From Pseudomonas resinovorans NBRC 106553 (GTDB lineage: Bacteria; Pseudomonadota; Gammaproteobacteria; Pseudomonadales; Pseudomonadaceae), in the NCBI RefSeq assembly GCF_000412695.1, contig NC_021499.1, positions 2,170,001 through 2,234,000 on the forward strand: a stretch of DNA of 64,000 nt, given 5' to 3'. Both the position numbers and the translations under genes were made by a program. Under the pieces are notes generated by a model. It made no database searches, was not told the origin of the DNA, and was given only the letters and a program-made list of their open reading frames with translations. Positions 36,987-47,028 of this stretch are shown piece after piece (position 1 is the stretch's first letter; each line of letters opens with the position of its first letter).

Positions 36987-37690
36987 AGCGCTGCGCCGGC
37001 TTCACCTTGCTGGAGCTGCTCATCGCCATCGCGATTTTCGCCGTGCTGGCCATGGGCACCTGGCGCATGCTGGGCGCGGTACTCGACAGCGACGAGGCGA
37101 CCCGCGAACAGGAGCGCCAGCTGCGCGAGCTGGTACGGGCCATTTCCGCCTTCGAGCGGGACGTGCGCCAACTGGTGGCGCGGCCTATCCGAGACGCCTA
37201 CGGAGAACCTCGCGCCGCGTTGTTGAGCGAGCACGAGGGTGACGACGACAGCATCGAACTGACCCGCAGCGGCTGGCGCAACCCCACCGGCAGCCAGCGT
37301 TCGCGCTTGCAACGGGTGCGCTGGCAGCTGTCCGGCGAGCGCCTGGAACGGCGCTACTGGACGGTCCTGGACCAGGCCCAGGACAGCCTGCCGCAGGTGC
37401 AGTCGACCCTGGACGGGGTCACGGCCATGAAGCTGCGCTATATGGACGAAACCGGCGACTGGCAGGACAGCTGGCCACCCGCCGGCCTCGCCGAGGATGA
37501 GCGGCTCGATCGCCTGCCGCGTGCCCTCGAACTGACCCTGGAGCACCGCCGCTACGGCGAGCTGCGCCGGGTGGTGCGTCTGGTGGACAACCCGCCACGG
37601 CAACGGCCCCAGGCCGGCGGCGGGCAGCAGGACGGCGACCAGCAGCCTGATGGTGGGCAGCAGGATGGCGAGCAGGAGCCGGTGCAATGA
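36983..37690 (+). CDS. xcpW: Minor pseudopilin GspJ / XcpW
   Basis: A 235-residue minor pseudopilin of the tip complex. The leader MKRCAG is cut before FTLLELLIAIAIFAVL. The GspJ domain includes EREVRQL-like FERDVRQLVARPIRD and MKLRYMDETGDW. The C-terminal ~25 residues are a Gln/Gly/Asp-rich tail (GGGQQDGDQQPDGGQQDG), low-complexity and not part of the fold. It overlaps both neighbours by 4 nt. Confidence 0.95.
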   Translation: MKRCAGFTLLELLIAIAIFAVLAMGTWRMLGAVLDSDEATREQERQLRELVRAISAFERDVRQLVARPIRDAYGEPRAALLSEHEGDDDSIELTRSGWRNPTGSQRSRLQRVRWQLSGERLERRYWTVLDQAQDSLPQVQSTLDGVTAMKLRYMDETGDWQDSWPPAGLAEDERLDRLPRALELTLEHRRYGELRRVVRLVDNPPRQRPQAGGGQQDGDQQPDGGQQDGEQEPVQ

Positions 37691-38658
37691 AGCGCCAATC
37701 GGGTGTCGCGCTGCTCACGGTACTGCTGGTGGTGGCGGTGGTCACCGTGGTGTGCGCCGGCCTGATCGCCCGGACCCAGCTGGCCATCCGTTCCAGCGGC
37801 AACGAGCTGCAGGTCCGCCAGGTGGCCCAGTACGCCCTCGGCGGCGAAGCCCTGGCCGAGGCGATCCTGCTCCGCGACCTGCGCCAGGGCGATCCGCGTA
37901 CGCCGGTGGATCACCTGGGCGAAGCCTGGGCACGGCCACTGACTACCTTCCAGCTGGACGACGGCGGCTCCCTCAGCGTGCGCATCGACGACCCCAGCGG
38001 CCGCTTGAACCTCAATGGACTGGTGCGCGATGGCCAGATCAACGAACAGGGCATCCGCCAGTTCCGCCGCCTGCTGCTGCGCCTGGGCATCGAGGCGCCC
38101 TACACCGAGCGCCTGGTGGACTGGCTCGACACCGACCAGGAACCCTTCGGCCCCAATGGCGCGGAAGACAACCAGTACCTGCTGCTGAAGCCGCCGTATC
38201 GGGCGGCCAACCATGCCATGAGCGATATCTCCGAGCTGCGCCTGGTGCTGGGCATGACCGAGCTGGATTACCGCAAGCTGCTGCCCTACGTCAGCGTGCT
38301 GCCGGCGGATGCCACCCTCAACGTCAACACCGCCAGCCCCCTGGTGCTCTCCACCCTGGCCGACAACCTCGACGCCAGCGGCGCGGGCTTGTTGGTGGCG
38401 GCGCGGGGCGCCACGGGCTTTCCCAGCATGGAGGCCTTTCTCCGGCAGCCGGCCCTGGCCGGGATGGGCCTGGAGGCCCAGGGGCTGGCCGTCGGCAGCC
38501 AGTATTTCCTGGTGATCAGCGAGGTACGCCTTGCCGGTCGCCGCCAGGTTCTGTCCAGTACCCTGCAACGTGGCACAGACGGCAAGGTACGGGTTCTCTC
38601 TCGTGATCTCGGGCAGGGCGGCTTGCCGCCGGCGCCCGTCAAGGAGCCGCAGTCATGA
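37687..38658 (+). CDS. xcpX: Minor pseudopilin GspK / XcpX
   Basis: A 323-residue large minor pseudopilin capping the tip. The leader MKRQSG is cut before VALLTVLLVVAVVT; the usual Glu5 is Thr, which is normal for GspK and lets it sit at the tip. A large alpha domain is inserted in the pilin fold (LVDWLDTDQEPFGPNGAEDN). It overlaps xcpW and xcpY by 4 nt each. Confidence 0.95.
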   Translation: MKRQSGVALLTVLLVVAVVTVVCAGLIARTQLAIRSSGNELQVRQVAQYALGGEALAEAILLRDLRQGDPRTPVDHLGEAWARPLTTFQLDDGGSLSVRIDDPSGRLNLNGLVRDGQINEQGIRQFRRLLLRLGIEAPYTERLVDWLDTDQEPFGPNGAEDNQYLLLKPPYRAANHAMSDISELRLVLGMTELDYRKLLPYVSVLPADATLNVNTASPLVLSTLADNLDASGAGLLVAARGATGFPSMEAFLRQPALAGMGLEAQGLAVGSQYFLVISEVRLAGRRQVLSSTLQRGTDGKVRVLSRDLGQGGLPPAPVKEPQS

Positions 38659-39797
38659 CACAGGCTTGCATCTTCCTCCCCGTCGCCGCCTGCCAGCAGC
38701 TGGACGCCGAACTGGATGTGCTGCTCTGGCAGGGTGGGACGAGCCGTCGCCTGCCCCTGGCCCGGGCGCTGGAAGAGGTGGCGCCACCCTGGCGCCTGAT
38801 CCTGCCGGTGGAGGCGGTGACCTGCTGCGCCGTGCGTTTGCCCACCCAGAAGGGCCGCTGGTTGCGCCAGGCGCTGCCCTTTGCCGTGGAGGAACTGCTT
38901 GCCGAGGATGTGGAGCACTTCCACCTGGGGCTCGGTGGCGCCGTGGCGGATGGCCGGCACCGGGTCTTCGCGGTGCGCCGCAGCTGGCTGGCCGGCTGGC
39001 TGGAGCTGGTGCGCAAACTCGGCCCGGCGCCTGCGGCTATCCAGGTGGACGCCGACCTGCTGCCGGAGCAGGGCAGCCAACTGCTCTGGCTGGGGCAGCG
39101 CTGGCTGCTGGGTGGCGAAGGCAGTACCCGGCTCGCATTCGAGGAACAGGACTGGCCCCATCTGCGCGATGCCTGCCCGGCGCCGCGCACCGGCCATGCA
39201 CCTGCCGAACGACAGACCCTGGACGGCGTGGACCAGTGGCAGGACGCGCCCGACCTCCATGGTTGGCTGGCGGAACAGAAAGGCAGCGATCTGGCCCAGG
39301 GCGAATTCACCCTGAAGGAAGAGCGCCAGCAGTGGTCGCGCTGGAAGCCCCTGCTGGGCCTGGTGGGCCTCTGGCTGTTGCTGCAGTGGGGATTCAACCT
39401 GGCCCAGTCGTGGCAGTTGCAGCGCCAGGGCGACACCTACGCCCAGGCCAATGAAGCGCTCTATCGCGAGCTGTTCCCCCAGGACAGCAAGCTGGTGAAC
39501 CTGCGCGCGCAGTTCGACCAGCACCTGGCCGAGGGTTCCAACTCGAGCCAGGGGCGCCTGCTGGCGTTGCTGGGCCAGGCGGCCCAGGCGCTGATCGCGG
39601 AGGGCGCCCAGGTGCGCGTGCAGCAACTGGATTTCAGTGAAACCCGTGGCGACCTGGCGCTGCAGGTCCAGGCGCCGGGCTTCGACGCCCTGGAGCGCCT
39701 GCGTGAACGCCTGATCGGCAGCGGGCTGTCGGTGCAGATGGGCTCGGCGAGTCGCGACCAGAGCGGCGTCAGTGCCCGCCTGGTGATAGGAGGATGA
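38655..39797 (+). CDS. xcpY: Type II secretion protein GspL / XcpY
   Basis: A 380-residue bitopic protein that recruits the ATPase XcpR to the membrane. The N-terminal ~225 residues form the actin-like cytoplasmic domain, then one membrane helix at about 230-250 (LLGLVGLWLLLQWGF), then a ferredoxin-like periplasmic domain that pairs with XcpZ. It overlaps xcpX and xcpZ by 4 nt. Confidence 0.94.
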   Translation: MTQACIFLPVAACQQLDAELDVLLWQGGTSRRLPLARALEEVAPPWRLILPVEAVTCCAVRLPTQKGRWLRQALPFAVEELLAEDVEHFHLGLGGAVADGRHRVFAVRRSWLAGWLELVRKLGPAPAAIQVDADLLPEQGSQLLWLGQRWLLGGEGSTRLAFEEQDWPHLRDACPAPRTGHAPAERQTLDGVDQWQDAPDLHGWLAEQKGSDLAQGEFTLKEERQQWSRWKPLLGLVGLWLLLQWGFNLAQSWQLQRQGDTYAQANEALYRELFPQDSKLVNLRAQFDQHLAEGSNSSQGRLLALLGQAAQALIAEGAQVRVQQLDFSETRGDLALQVQAPGFDALERLRERLIGSGLSVQMGSASRDQSGVSARLVIGG

Positions 39798-40318
39798 CAA
39801 TGCTCGACGCAATCAAGACGCCGCTCCAGGCGCAATGGCAGTCCTCGGCCCTGGGCGCGCGCTGGCGCAGCTTGCCGGTGCGCGACCGTGTGGCCCTGGC
39901 AGGGTTGGGCCTGTTCCTCGGGCTGATGCTGCTCTACCTGCTGCTCTGGTTGCCGGCCGAACGGCGCCTGGCCAGCTCCCGCGAATACTTCGAGACCCAG
40001 CGCGGCCTGCACGCCTACCTGCAACTGCATGCCCCCGCGGCAAGGGCGGTGAAGGTCGAGCCGCAGACCCGGGTGGACCCGGAGCGCCTGCAGGGGCTGG
40101 TCACCGCCACCGCCGCCGAACAAGGCCTGGCGGTGGAGCGTATCGACAGCGACGGACCAGGCTCGGTGCAGGTGAACCTGCAACCGGCGGCCTTCCCCAA
40201 TCTGCTGCGCTGGTTCGGCGTGCTGGAAGGGCAGGGTGTGCGCATCGACGAAGCCGGGCTGAATCGCAACGAGGATGGCCGGGTGACGGCGAGGATTTCA
40301 CTGAAGGCCGGTAGCTGA
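39794..40318 (+). CDS. xcpZ: Type II secretion protein GspM / XcpZ
   Basis: A 174-residue bitopic platform protein that pairs with XcpY. A ~30-residue cytoplasmic N-terminus, membrane helix at about 34-52 (VALAGLGLFLGLMLLYLLLW), then a periplasmic ferredoxin-like domain. Last gene of the xcpR-Z operon, with a 4-nt overlap with xcpY. No obvious terminator follows before the tRNA operon promoter. Confidence 0.94.
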   Translation: MTMLDAIKTPLQAQWQSSALGARWRSLPVRDRVALAGLGLFLGLMLLYLLLWLPAERRLASSREYFETQRGLHAYLQLHAPAARAVKVEPQTRVDPERLQGLVTATAAEQGLAVERIDSDGPGSVQVNLQPAAFPNLLRWFGVLEGQGVRIDEAGLNRNEDGRVTARISLKAGS

Positions 40319-40421
40319 GTCCGCCCCGATCCGGTGCGGGCGCACCGTCCTGGTGCTCTCGTGGCGGCCAGGGCTGCCCCGGCAAAAAACACACCCCTGA
40401 AGAAAAAATCCATACAGGGTG

Positions 40422-40450
40422 TTGACTTAGCGGAGGCCTCTGCGTAAATT
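40422..40450 (+). promoter_or_regulatory. Promoter of the tRNA-Val/Asp/Asp operon
   Basis: TTGACT (40422-40427) and TAAATT (40445-40450) are separated by 17 nt, a strong sigma-70 promoter. The -10 is followed by a GC-rich discriminator (GCGCGCC), as in stringently controlled stable-RNA promoters. The tRNA starts 20 nt after the -10. Confidence 0.82.
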
Positions 40451-40469
40451 GCGCGCCTCGCAAGGCGAA

Positions 40470-40545
40470 GGGTGATTAGCTCAGCCGGGAGAGCATCTGC
40501 CTTACAAGCAGAGGGTCGGCGGTTCGATCCCGTCATCACCCACCA
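40470..40545 (+). tRNA. tRNA-Val (anticodon TAC)
   Basis: A 76-nt tRNA with CCA encoded. Acceptor GGGTGAT / ATCACCC. Anticodon arm CTGC / GCAG around CTTACAA, giving anticodon TAC. First gene of the operon. Confidence 0.97.
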
Positions 40546-40581
40546 CTCCTTGCGAATTTCGGACGAAAGTCCGGCCGACGC

Positions 40582-40658
40582 GCAGCGGTAGTTCAGTCGG
40601 TTAGAATACCGGCCTGTCACGCCGGGGGTCGCGGGTTCGAGTCCCGTCCGCTGCGCCA
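40582..40658 (+). tRNA. tRNA-Asp (anticodon GTC), copy 1
   Basis: A 77-nt tRNA with CCA encoded. Acceptor GCAGCGG / CCGCTGC; anticodon arm CCGGC / GCCGG around CTGTCAC, giving anticodon GTC. It lies 36 nt after tRNA-Val. Confidence 0.97.
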
Positions 40659-40761
40659 TATATCCCATGTTCGAGTTGCTCGGGCATGAGGCGGCAAGAG
40701 GTCCTTCGGGGCAGTCGCCAGACGATGCAAGGGTTTTACCGGACGCAAGTCCAGCCGACAC

Positions 40762-40838
40762 GCAGCGGTAGTTCAGTCGGTTAGAATACCGGCCTGTCAC
40801 GCCGGGGGTCGCGGGTTCGAGTCCCGTCCGCTGCGCCA
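40762..40838 (+). tRNA. tRNA-Asp (anticodon GTC), copy 2
   Basis: An exact duplicate of the tRNA-Asp at 40582-40658, 180 nt downstream. The flanking bases before both copies are also alike (gtcc-gccgac-cgc), pointing to a local duplication. Confidence 0.97.
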
Positions 40839-40846
40839 TATAGAGA

Positions 40847-40880
40847 AGCCCTCAGGTAGCGATACCTGGGGGCTTTTTCT
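40847..40880 (+). terminator. Terminator of the tRNA-Val/Asp operon
   Basis: A 12-bp stem (AGCCCTCAGGTA 40847-40858 with TACCTGGGGGCT 40863-40874, one T-G pair), loop GCGA, followed by TTTTCTTT. A strong intrinsic terminator. Confidence 0.88.
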
Positions 40881-41028
40881 TTGCGCCTGAAAAAGCACCT
40901 GGCCTGCGCTTGCCCATCGAGCGGGGTAATATTTCGGTCACCTGGGTTCGTTACATTTTCAGGCATGCCGAGCAGGCTTGGCATGGTCTTTGTTTCCATG
41001 ACCTGTATCGAAACAGGAGGAACTACCG

Positions 41029-41115
41029 ATGGATGACTACCAGGAAGAAATTCTCGATTTCCACGCCGATGAGCAGGACTACGTGGAGCCCGCGGAAGAC
41101 GCTACCGAAATGTGA
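41029..41115 (+). CDS. 28-residue acidic small ORF
   Basis: ATG at 41029 preceded by a full AGGAGG (41015-41020) at 8-nt spacing, 28 codons, stop TGA at 41113. The product starts MDDYQEEILDFHADEQDY; 12 of 28 residues are acidic and there is no Lys or Arg. It is not a signal peptide or membrane segment. The ribosome-binding site is partly inside a small hairpin (CCTGT 41002-41006 / ACAGG 41013-41017), and a second hairpin (CATGCC 40964-40969 / GGCATG 40980-40985) precedes it. It ends on the base next to the convergent AraC gene. I recall short proteins starting MDDYQEE in other pseudomonads, but cannot check. Function unknown. Confidence 0.6.
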   Translation: MDDYQEEILDFHADEQDYVEPAEDATEM

Positions 41116-42153
41116 TCAGCCCGCCTGGCGCTGGCTGCGGCGGAACTCGCCTGGCGTGCTGCCGCTCCAGCGCTTGAAGGCGCGCTGGAAGGCTTCCGCC
41201 GAGGCGAAGCCGAGCAGGTAGGCGATTTCGCCGAACGCCAGTTCGGTGTCGCGGATATAGGCCATGGCCAGGTCGCGACGGGTTTCGTTGAGGATGGCGC
41301 GGAACTGGGTGCCTTCCTCGGCCAGCTTGCGTCGCAGGGTCCAGCTGGGCATCTGCAGGCGTGCCGCCACTTCTTCCAGGTCCGGCTCGCGGCCATGCAG
41401 CAGCGGCCCCAGCAGTTGGGTGATGCGCTCGCGCAGGCTGCGGGTGCGGGTCAGTTGCTGCAATTCCCTCTCGCAGATATCCAGCAGCTGCCGCCAGGTG
41501 CTGGGGCAGTGCTCGTGGCCGCGCAGGGCCAGGGTGTCCTGGGACAGGCGCAGCTGGTTGGCGCCGGCCTCGAACTCCACCGGGCAGCCGAAGTGCTCGG
41601 TGTAGCGCTCGGCGTAGTCCGGCGCCTGGAACTCGATTTCCACCTTGTCGATCCTTATCCCGCTGCCGGCCAACTGGCCCAGGTGGCTCTGCCAGCCCGC
41701 CAGCACGGAATCCACCACGAAGCGGTTATAGGCGTTGTAGGGGCTGATGGAGTAGAAGCGCAGCCAGGCGCCCTTGCTGTCTTCGTGGAAGCTGGATTGG
41801 CCACGGTAGTTGCTGGCATAGAGCAGCTCGAAGCGCGTCAGAGCGCGGGCGGCCTCCCGCAGGTTGGGCGCTTGCGCCGCGCAGACGCCCGCCAACCCGA
41901 ATTGGCCGAGACGGCTGAGGCGCCCCATGGACAGGCCCAGGGCCGGATCGCCGCTGAGCTGGATAGCGGCGTGGCCCAGGCGCATGTAGCGCGGGATCGA
42001 CAGTCGCGCCTGGGGTTCGGCCAGGCGCGCGGCATCCAGGCCGAAGCGTTCCAGTAGTTCGGCGGGGGACTGGCCGGCCTGTTGCATGGCGGCGGCCAGG
42101 CTGTGGACACAGCCCACCGACAGGTCGCCGAGCTTGACCCGTTGCGCTTTCAT
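41116..42153 (-). CDS. AraC-family transcriptional regulator
   Basis: A 345-residue regulator of the OruR/ArgR-like AraC group with an N-terminal arabinose-binding-like sensor domain (residues ~20-200, LGLSMGRLSRLGQFGLAGVCAAQAPNLREA). The C-terminal double HTH spans ~245-340, with LAMAYIRDTELAFGEIAYLLGF and the AraC signature SAEAFQRAFKRWSGSTPGEFR. Its ATG overlaps the stop of the upstream nitrilase-like gene by 4 nt, so they form an operon. Effector unknown. Confidence 0.93.
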   Translation of the reverse strand: MKAQRVKLGDLSVGCVHSLAAAMQQAGQSPAELLERFGLDAARLAEPQARLSIPRYMRLGHAAIQLSGDPALGLSMGRLSRLGQFGLAGVCAAQAPNLREAARALTRFELLYASNYRGQSSFHEDSKGAWLRFYSISPYNAYNRFVVDSVLAGWQSHLGQLAGSGIRIDKVEIEFQAPDYAERYTEHFGCPVEFEAGANQLRLSQDTLALRGHEHCPSTWRQLLDICERELQQLTRTRSLRERITQLLGPLLHGREPDLEEVAARLQMPSWTLRRKLAEEGTQFRAILNETRRDLAMAYIRDTELAFGEIAYLLGFASAEAFQRAFKRWSGSTPGEFRRSQRQAG

Positions 42154-43082
42154 TGGGCGTCCAGCCAGGCATTGAGCAGGTGGCTGCCGGGCGCGTCGCT
42201 TGCTTGCGGGGCGGCCAGGGGAGTCAGCTCGCTGCCGGAGGGGGAATTGTGCAGGGGCCAGAGGCGGCCACGCAGGAAGAGCTCCTCGCTGGCGCTGGAC
42301 TGGCCGTTGTCCAGGGTCACCTTGCTCCGGGGGTAGCCCTGGCCCCAGCTGCGGGTGATGGTCACCAGGCCGCCGGCGGTCTGCAGGGTCTGGCGGGATT
42401 CGCCCCGGGCGCTCTGCGGCCAGGGCTGGCTGTAGGGTTCACCCAGCAGCAGGCCGTCCGGGGAGAATGCCAGCGCGAGGTTGTAGAGGGCGCCATGGCC
42501 GCTGCGCAGCTTGCCTTCCTTGAAGTAGGGCGAGGGCAGCAGGATGGAGCCGGCGAGGATGGTCACCTGGTAGTGGCTGGCGAGGCGGCCGAACATTTTC
42601 TGGTAGTCCCGCGCCATGCGCCGGGCCTTGGCCCGCAGCAGGGCTTCTTCCAGGTCCTGGCCCTGGAGGAACAGGCGGCCGAGCAGGGTCGGGTGGCTGA
42701 GGGTCAGCAGGCGGCCGGCTTCGGCCAGGGAGCGTGCCTTGTAGAGGTCCTGCTTTTCGTTCTGCAGCAGCAGCCAGGTACCGATGTGGTCGGGCAGGGC
42801 GACCACGGTGCGCTCGGTCAGCAGGCCCTGGTCGCGGGCCTGGTCGAGGGCGGCGGCGAGCTTCATGTGCAGCAGGTCCGGGTCCCGGTAGTCGCTGGGA
42901 TAGAGCGCCGGGCGGATGGCCAGCAGGTTGCCGCCGCTGCCGGCCGTGCCGACATCGCTGGCCAGGCTGGCACGCAGGTCGGACAGGTAGTGGGCGCGCG
43001 GCCGTTCGCCGGTCCAGACCGCGTAGGCGGTCAGGCAGCTCACCAGGAGGGCGGCGATCAGGGGCGTCAGCAGTTTGCGCAT
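42150..43082 (-). CDS. Nitrilase-superfamily-like envelope protein, probably inactive
   Basis: A 310-residue protein that resembles the carbon-nitrogen hydrolase fold weakly (VALPDHIG where enzymes have a PE, then HYQVTILAGSILLPSP and LYNLALAFSPDGLLLGEPYSQ). The catalytic Glu is Asp, the Lys is not evident, and no nucleophilic Cys exists in the body of the protein. The only early Cys (residue 16, in LLVSC) forms a lipobox-like sequence, so it could be a lipoprotein; alternatively the N-terminus is a membrane anchor (LIAALLVSCLTAYAVW). It is the first gene of a two-gene unit with the AraC regulator. Function unknown. Confidence 0.7.
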   Translation of the reverse strand: MRKLLTPLIAALLVSCLTAYAVWTGERPRAHYLSDLRASLASDVGTAGSGGNLLAIRPALYPSDYRDPDLLHMKLAAALDQARDQGLLTERTVVALPDHIGTWLLLQNEKQDLYKARSLAEAGRLLTLSHPTLLGRLFLQGQDLEEALLRAKARRMARDYQKMFGRLASHYQVTILAGSILLPSPYFKEGKLRSGHGALYNLALAFSPDGLLLGEPYSQPWPQSARGESRQTLQTAGGLVTITRSWGQGYPRSKVTLDNGQSSASEELFLRGRLWPLHNSPSGSELTPLAAPQASDAPGSHLLNAWLDAQ

Positions 43083-43239
43083 GGAGTGTCCGTGGCTCGG
43101 GGATAACGTTCAGGGTAGGGGAGGCGCTGGCGGTTGCCAAGGGTCGCTGTTCGTTTGGGTCAGTAACTTGTCATTTCTGATCATTGAGCCGGTGAGGCAC
43201 GCTCTTTATCGTTTGCCCCATAACCGACCCCGGCCCTGA

Positions 43240-45321
<2,082 letters not shown>

Positions 45322-45325
45322 CCAC

Positions 45326-45375
45326 GAGCCCGAGCGGGCTCCGACCGCTTCGCCGCCCGGCCCCGCGCCGGGCGG
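45326..45375 (+). terminator. Paired hairpins after fadH
   Basis: Two GC-rich stems: GAGCCCG (45326-45332) / CGGGCTC (45335-45341) with a very short loop, and CCGCCCGG (45353-45360) / CCGGGCGG (45368-45375). There is no T-run, so termination efficiency is uncertain. Confidence 0.45.
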
Positions 45376-45593
45376 TGCTCCCCGCAGGACAAACCACGTC
45401 ACATTTTTGCCTAGCCGCCAGTCCGACGGGATGCGACGGCGGGGCACTGCCAACCCAGTCACATTGCTCGACGGCTAATATCCCCTAGACTTTTCTAAAG
45501 TCCGGATCAGTTTGCGTGGACGAAATCCATGCACCATCAGGCCCCCCCATCAATGCCCGCCGTGAGTCACCGCGCAGAGCCAGAGGTAGAGCG

Positions 45594-46964
45594 ATGAGCA
45601 TGCTGAAGAAGCCGCAACTGGTGGAAGCCGTCGTGTTCTTCAACGAGCGCGGCGTCTGCAAGCAGATGCTCTTTTCGGAGTTCGAAGCCATCCTCGATGG
45701 CGTGGTCGGCATGCCGGAGTTCGCCGACCGCCAGATGAACCTGGCCTACCTGATGATCAACCCGCGCCTGCAAGTGCGCGCCGTGGTCTTCTTCTACCTC
45801 GACTTCGATGAAACCGGCCGCGCCGATACCGGTTGGAACCTGCCGCTGCGCCAGCTCGCCGAGCGCGCCGGGCGCGGTCCGGACCTGGGCGCCGGGCCGA
45901 TCCGCCTTGCCTGCCGTAGCCAGTGCCCGGTGTCCTGGCAGCAGATGCACCTCTGGGACCCCAGCCTCAACGCCGACCGCAACGACCTGGCGCTGCTGCG
46001 CGATGCCATCAAGCGCAACAGCCTGGGCCTGCTGGTGGAAGAGGAGCTGCCCAAGGTGCTGGACGCCGAGCGGCTGCAGGTGGCCTCGGAAGACAGCTGG
46101 TACGCTCCGCCGGAAATCACCAAGGAGATGGCCGAGCAGCTGGCGGAAAAGATGGAGAAGGAGCACCGCCTGAAGACCGCCCAGTTGGTGCGCCAGCAGC
46201 GTCTGCGCCTCAGCTCCCTCAGCCAGCAGAACGAAGAAGCCATGGCGCGGGTGCGCCACGACGCCGACCAGAGCCACTCGGCGTTGCAGGAGCAGATCCG
46301 TACGCTGCAACACGCCTTGCGCCAGCAGGAGGAAGCCAACGCCGGGCTGCAGGCCCATATCGACGGCGAGTCGGAACGCTTCCGGAGCAGCCGCGAGGAA
46401 ATGAGCCTGCAGCTGCGCGCCCTGGAGCGTCACGGGCGCACCGAGGCGGACATCCTCCGGGCCCAGTTCGAAAGCGAGCTGCAGGCGCGCGTCGCCGCCG
46501 CCGTGGCCGAGTACCGCGAGCAGCTGGCCATACGCGACGTCGAACTGGCCTACCGCGACCAGCAGGACGCCCAGTTGCAGACCGAGCTCAATCGCCTGCG
46601 CCTGGAATGCGAAGCCCTGGAAGGTCAGTCCGGCCAGTTGATGCTGGAGCGCCTGGCGCAGCTGGGCGTGGTCTTCGTGGTCTACCACCCCGGTGCCGGC
46701 CACCTGACTATTCCCCTGGCCGACATCGCTCGCTACCAGGACAACCCCCAGGCCTACGCGGCGGCCAAGTGCTTCGTCTCCGAAAGCCAGTACCGCCAGT
46801 GGCTGCTCCACTACCAGCAGCCCACCTGCGACGCCACGCTGCCCAATGGCGAGCGTTGCAGCATGCCCATCGACCGCATCGAGGCGCCTAGCCGCTTCGT
46901 CGCCGGTGAATCCAACTGCTGCCCACGGCATCGGGCGGGAGGGCGGTTGCGCACCGCCGGCTGA
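45594..46964 (+). CDS. Conserved hypothetical coiled-coil protein with Cys-rich tail
   Basis: A 456-residue soluble protein I do not recognise by function. Residues ~1-160 form a globular N-terminal domain (VEAVVFFNERGVCKQMLFSEFEAILDG; RAVVFFYLDFDETGRAD). About 175-375 is a long Gln/Glu/Arg-rich coiled coil. About 385-420 is another small domain, and the tail has Cys-x9-Cys ... CC-x2-H (CDATLPNGERC and CCPRH), suggesting a zinc site. AGAGGTAGA precedes the ATG at 45594; the frame stays open to a GTG at 45516 without support. It may be a scaffold or cytoskeleton-like protein. Confidence 0.75.
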   Translation: MSMLKKPQLVEAVVFFNERGVCKQMLFSEFEAILDGVVGMPEFADRQMNLAYLMINPRLQVRAVVFFYLDFDETGRADTGWNLPLRQLAERAGRGPDLGAGPIRLACRSQCPVSWQQMHLWDPSLNADRNDLALLRDAIKRNSLGLLVEEELPKVLDAERLQVASEDSWYAPPEITKEMAEQLAEKMEKEHRLKTAQLVRQQRLRLSSLSQQNEEAMARVRHDADQSHSALQEQIRTLQHALRQQEEANAGLQAHIDGESERFRSSREEMSLQLRALERHGRTEADILRAQFESELQARVAAAVAEYREQLAIRDVELAYRDQQDAQLQTELNRLRLECEALEGQSGQLMLERLAQLGVVFVVYHPGAGHLTIPLADIARYQDNPQAYAAAKCFVSESQYRQWLLHYQQPTCDATLPNGERCSMPIDRIEAPSRFVAGESNCCPRHRAGGRLRTAG

Positions 46965-47028
46965 GCGGGACCGCGACACCCACCTGCTTTATCCTTGCGC
47001 CCCCGAATGGACGCCAACGGACTCGACC

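Noticed and set aside
40380..40420. Terminator after xcpZ
   Set aside because: A short hairpin (GGCGGC/GCTGCC near 40363-40378) is followed by an A-run, not a T-run, so it is not a plus-strand intrinsic terminator.
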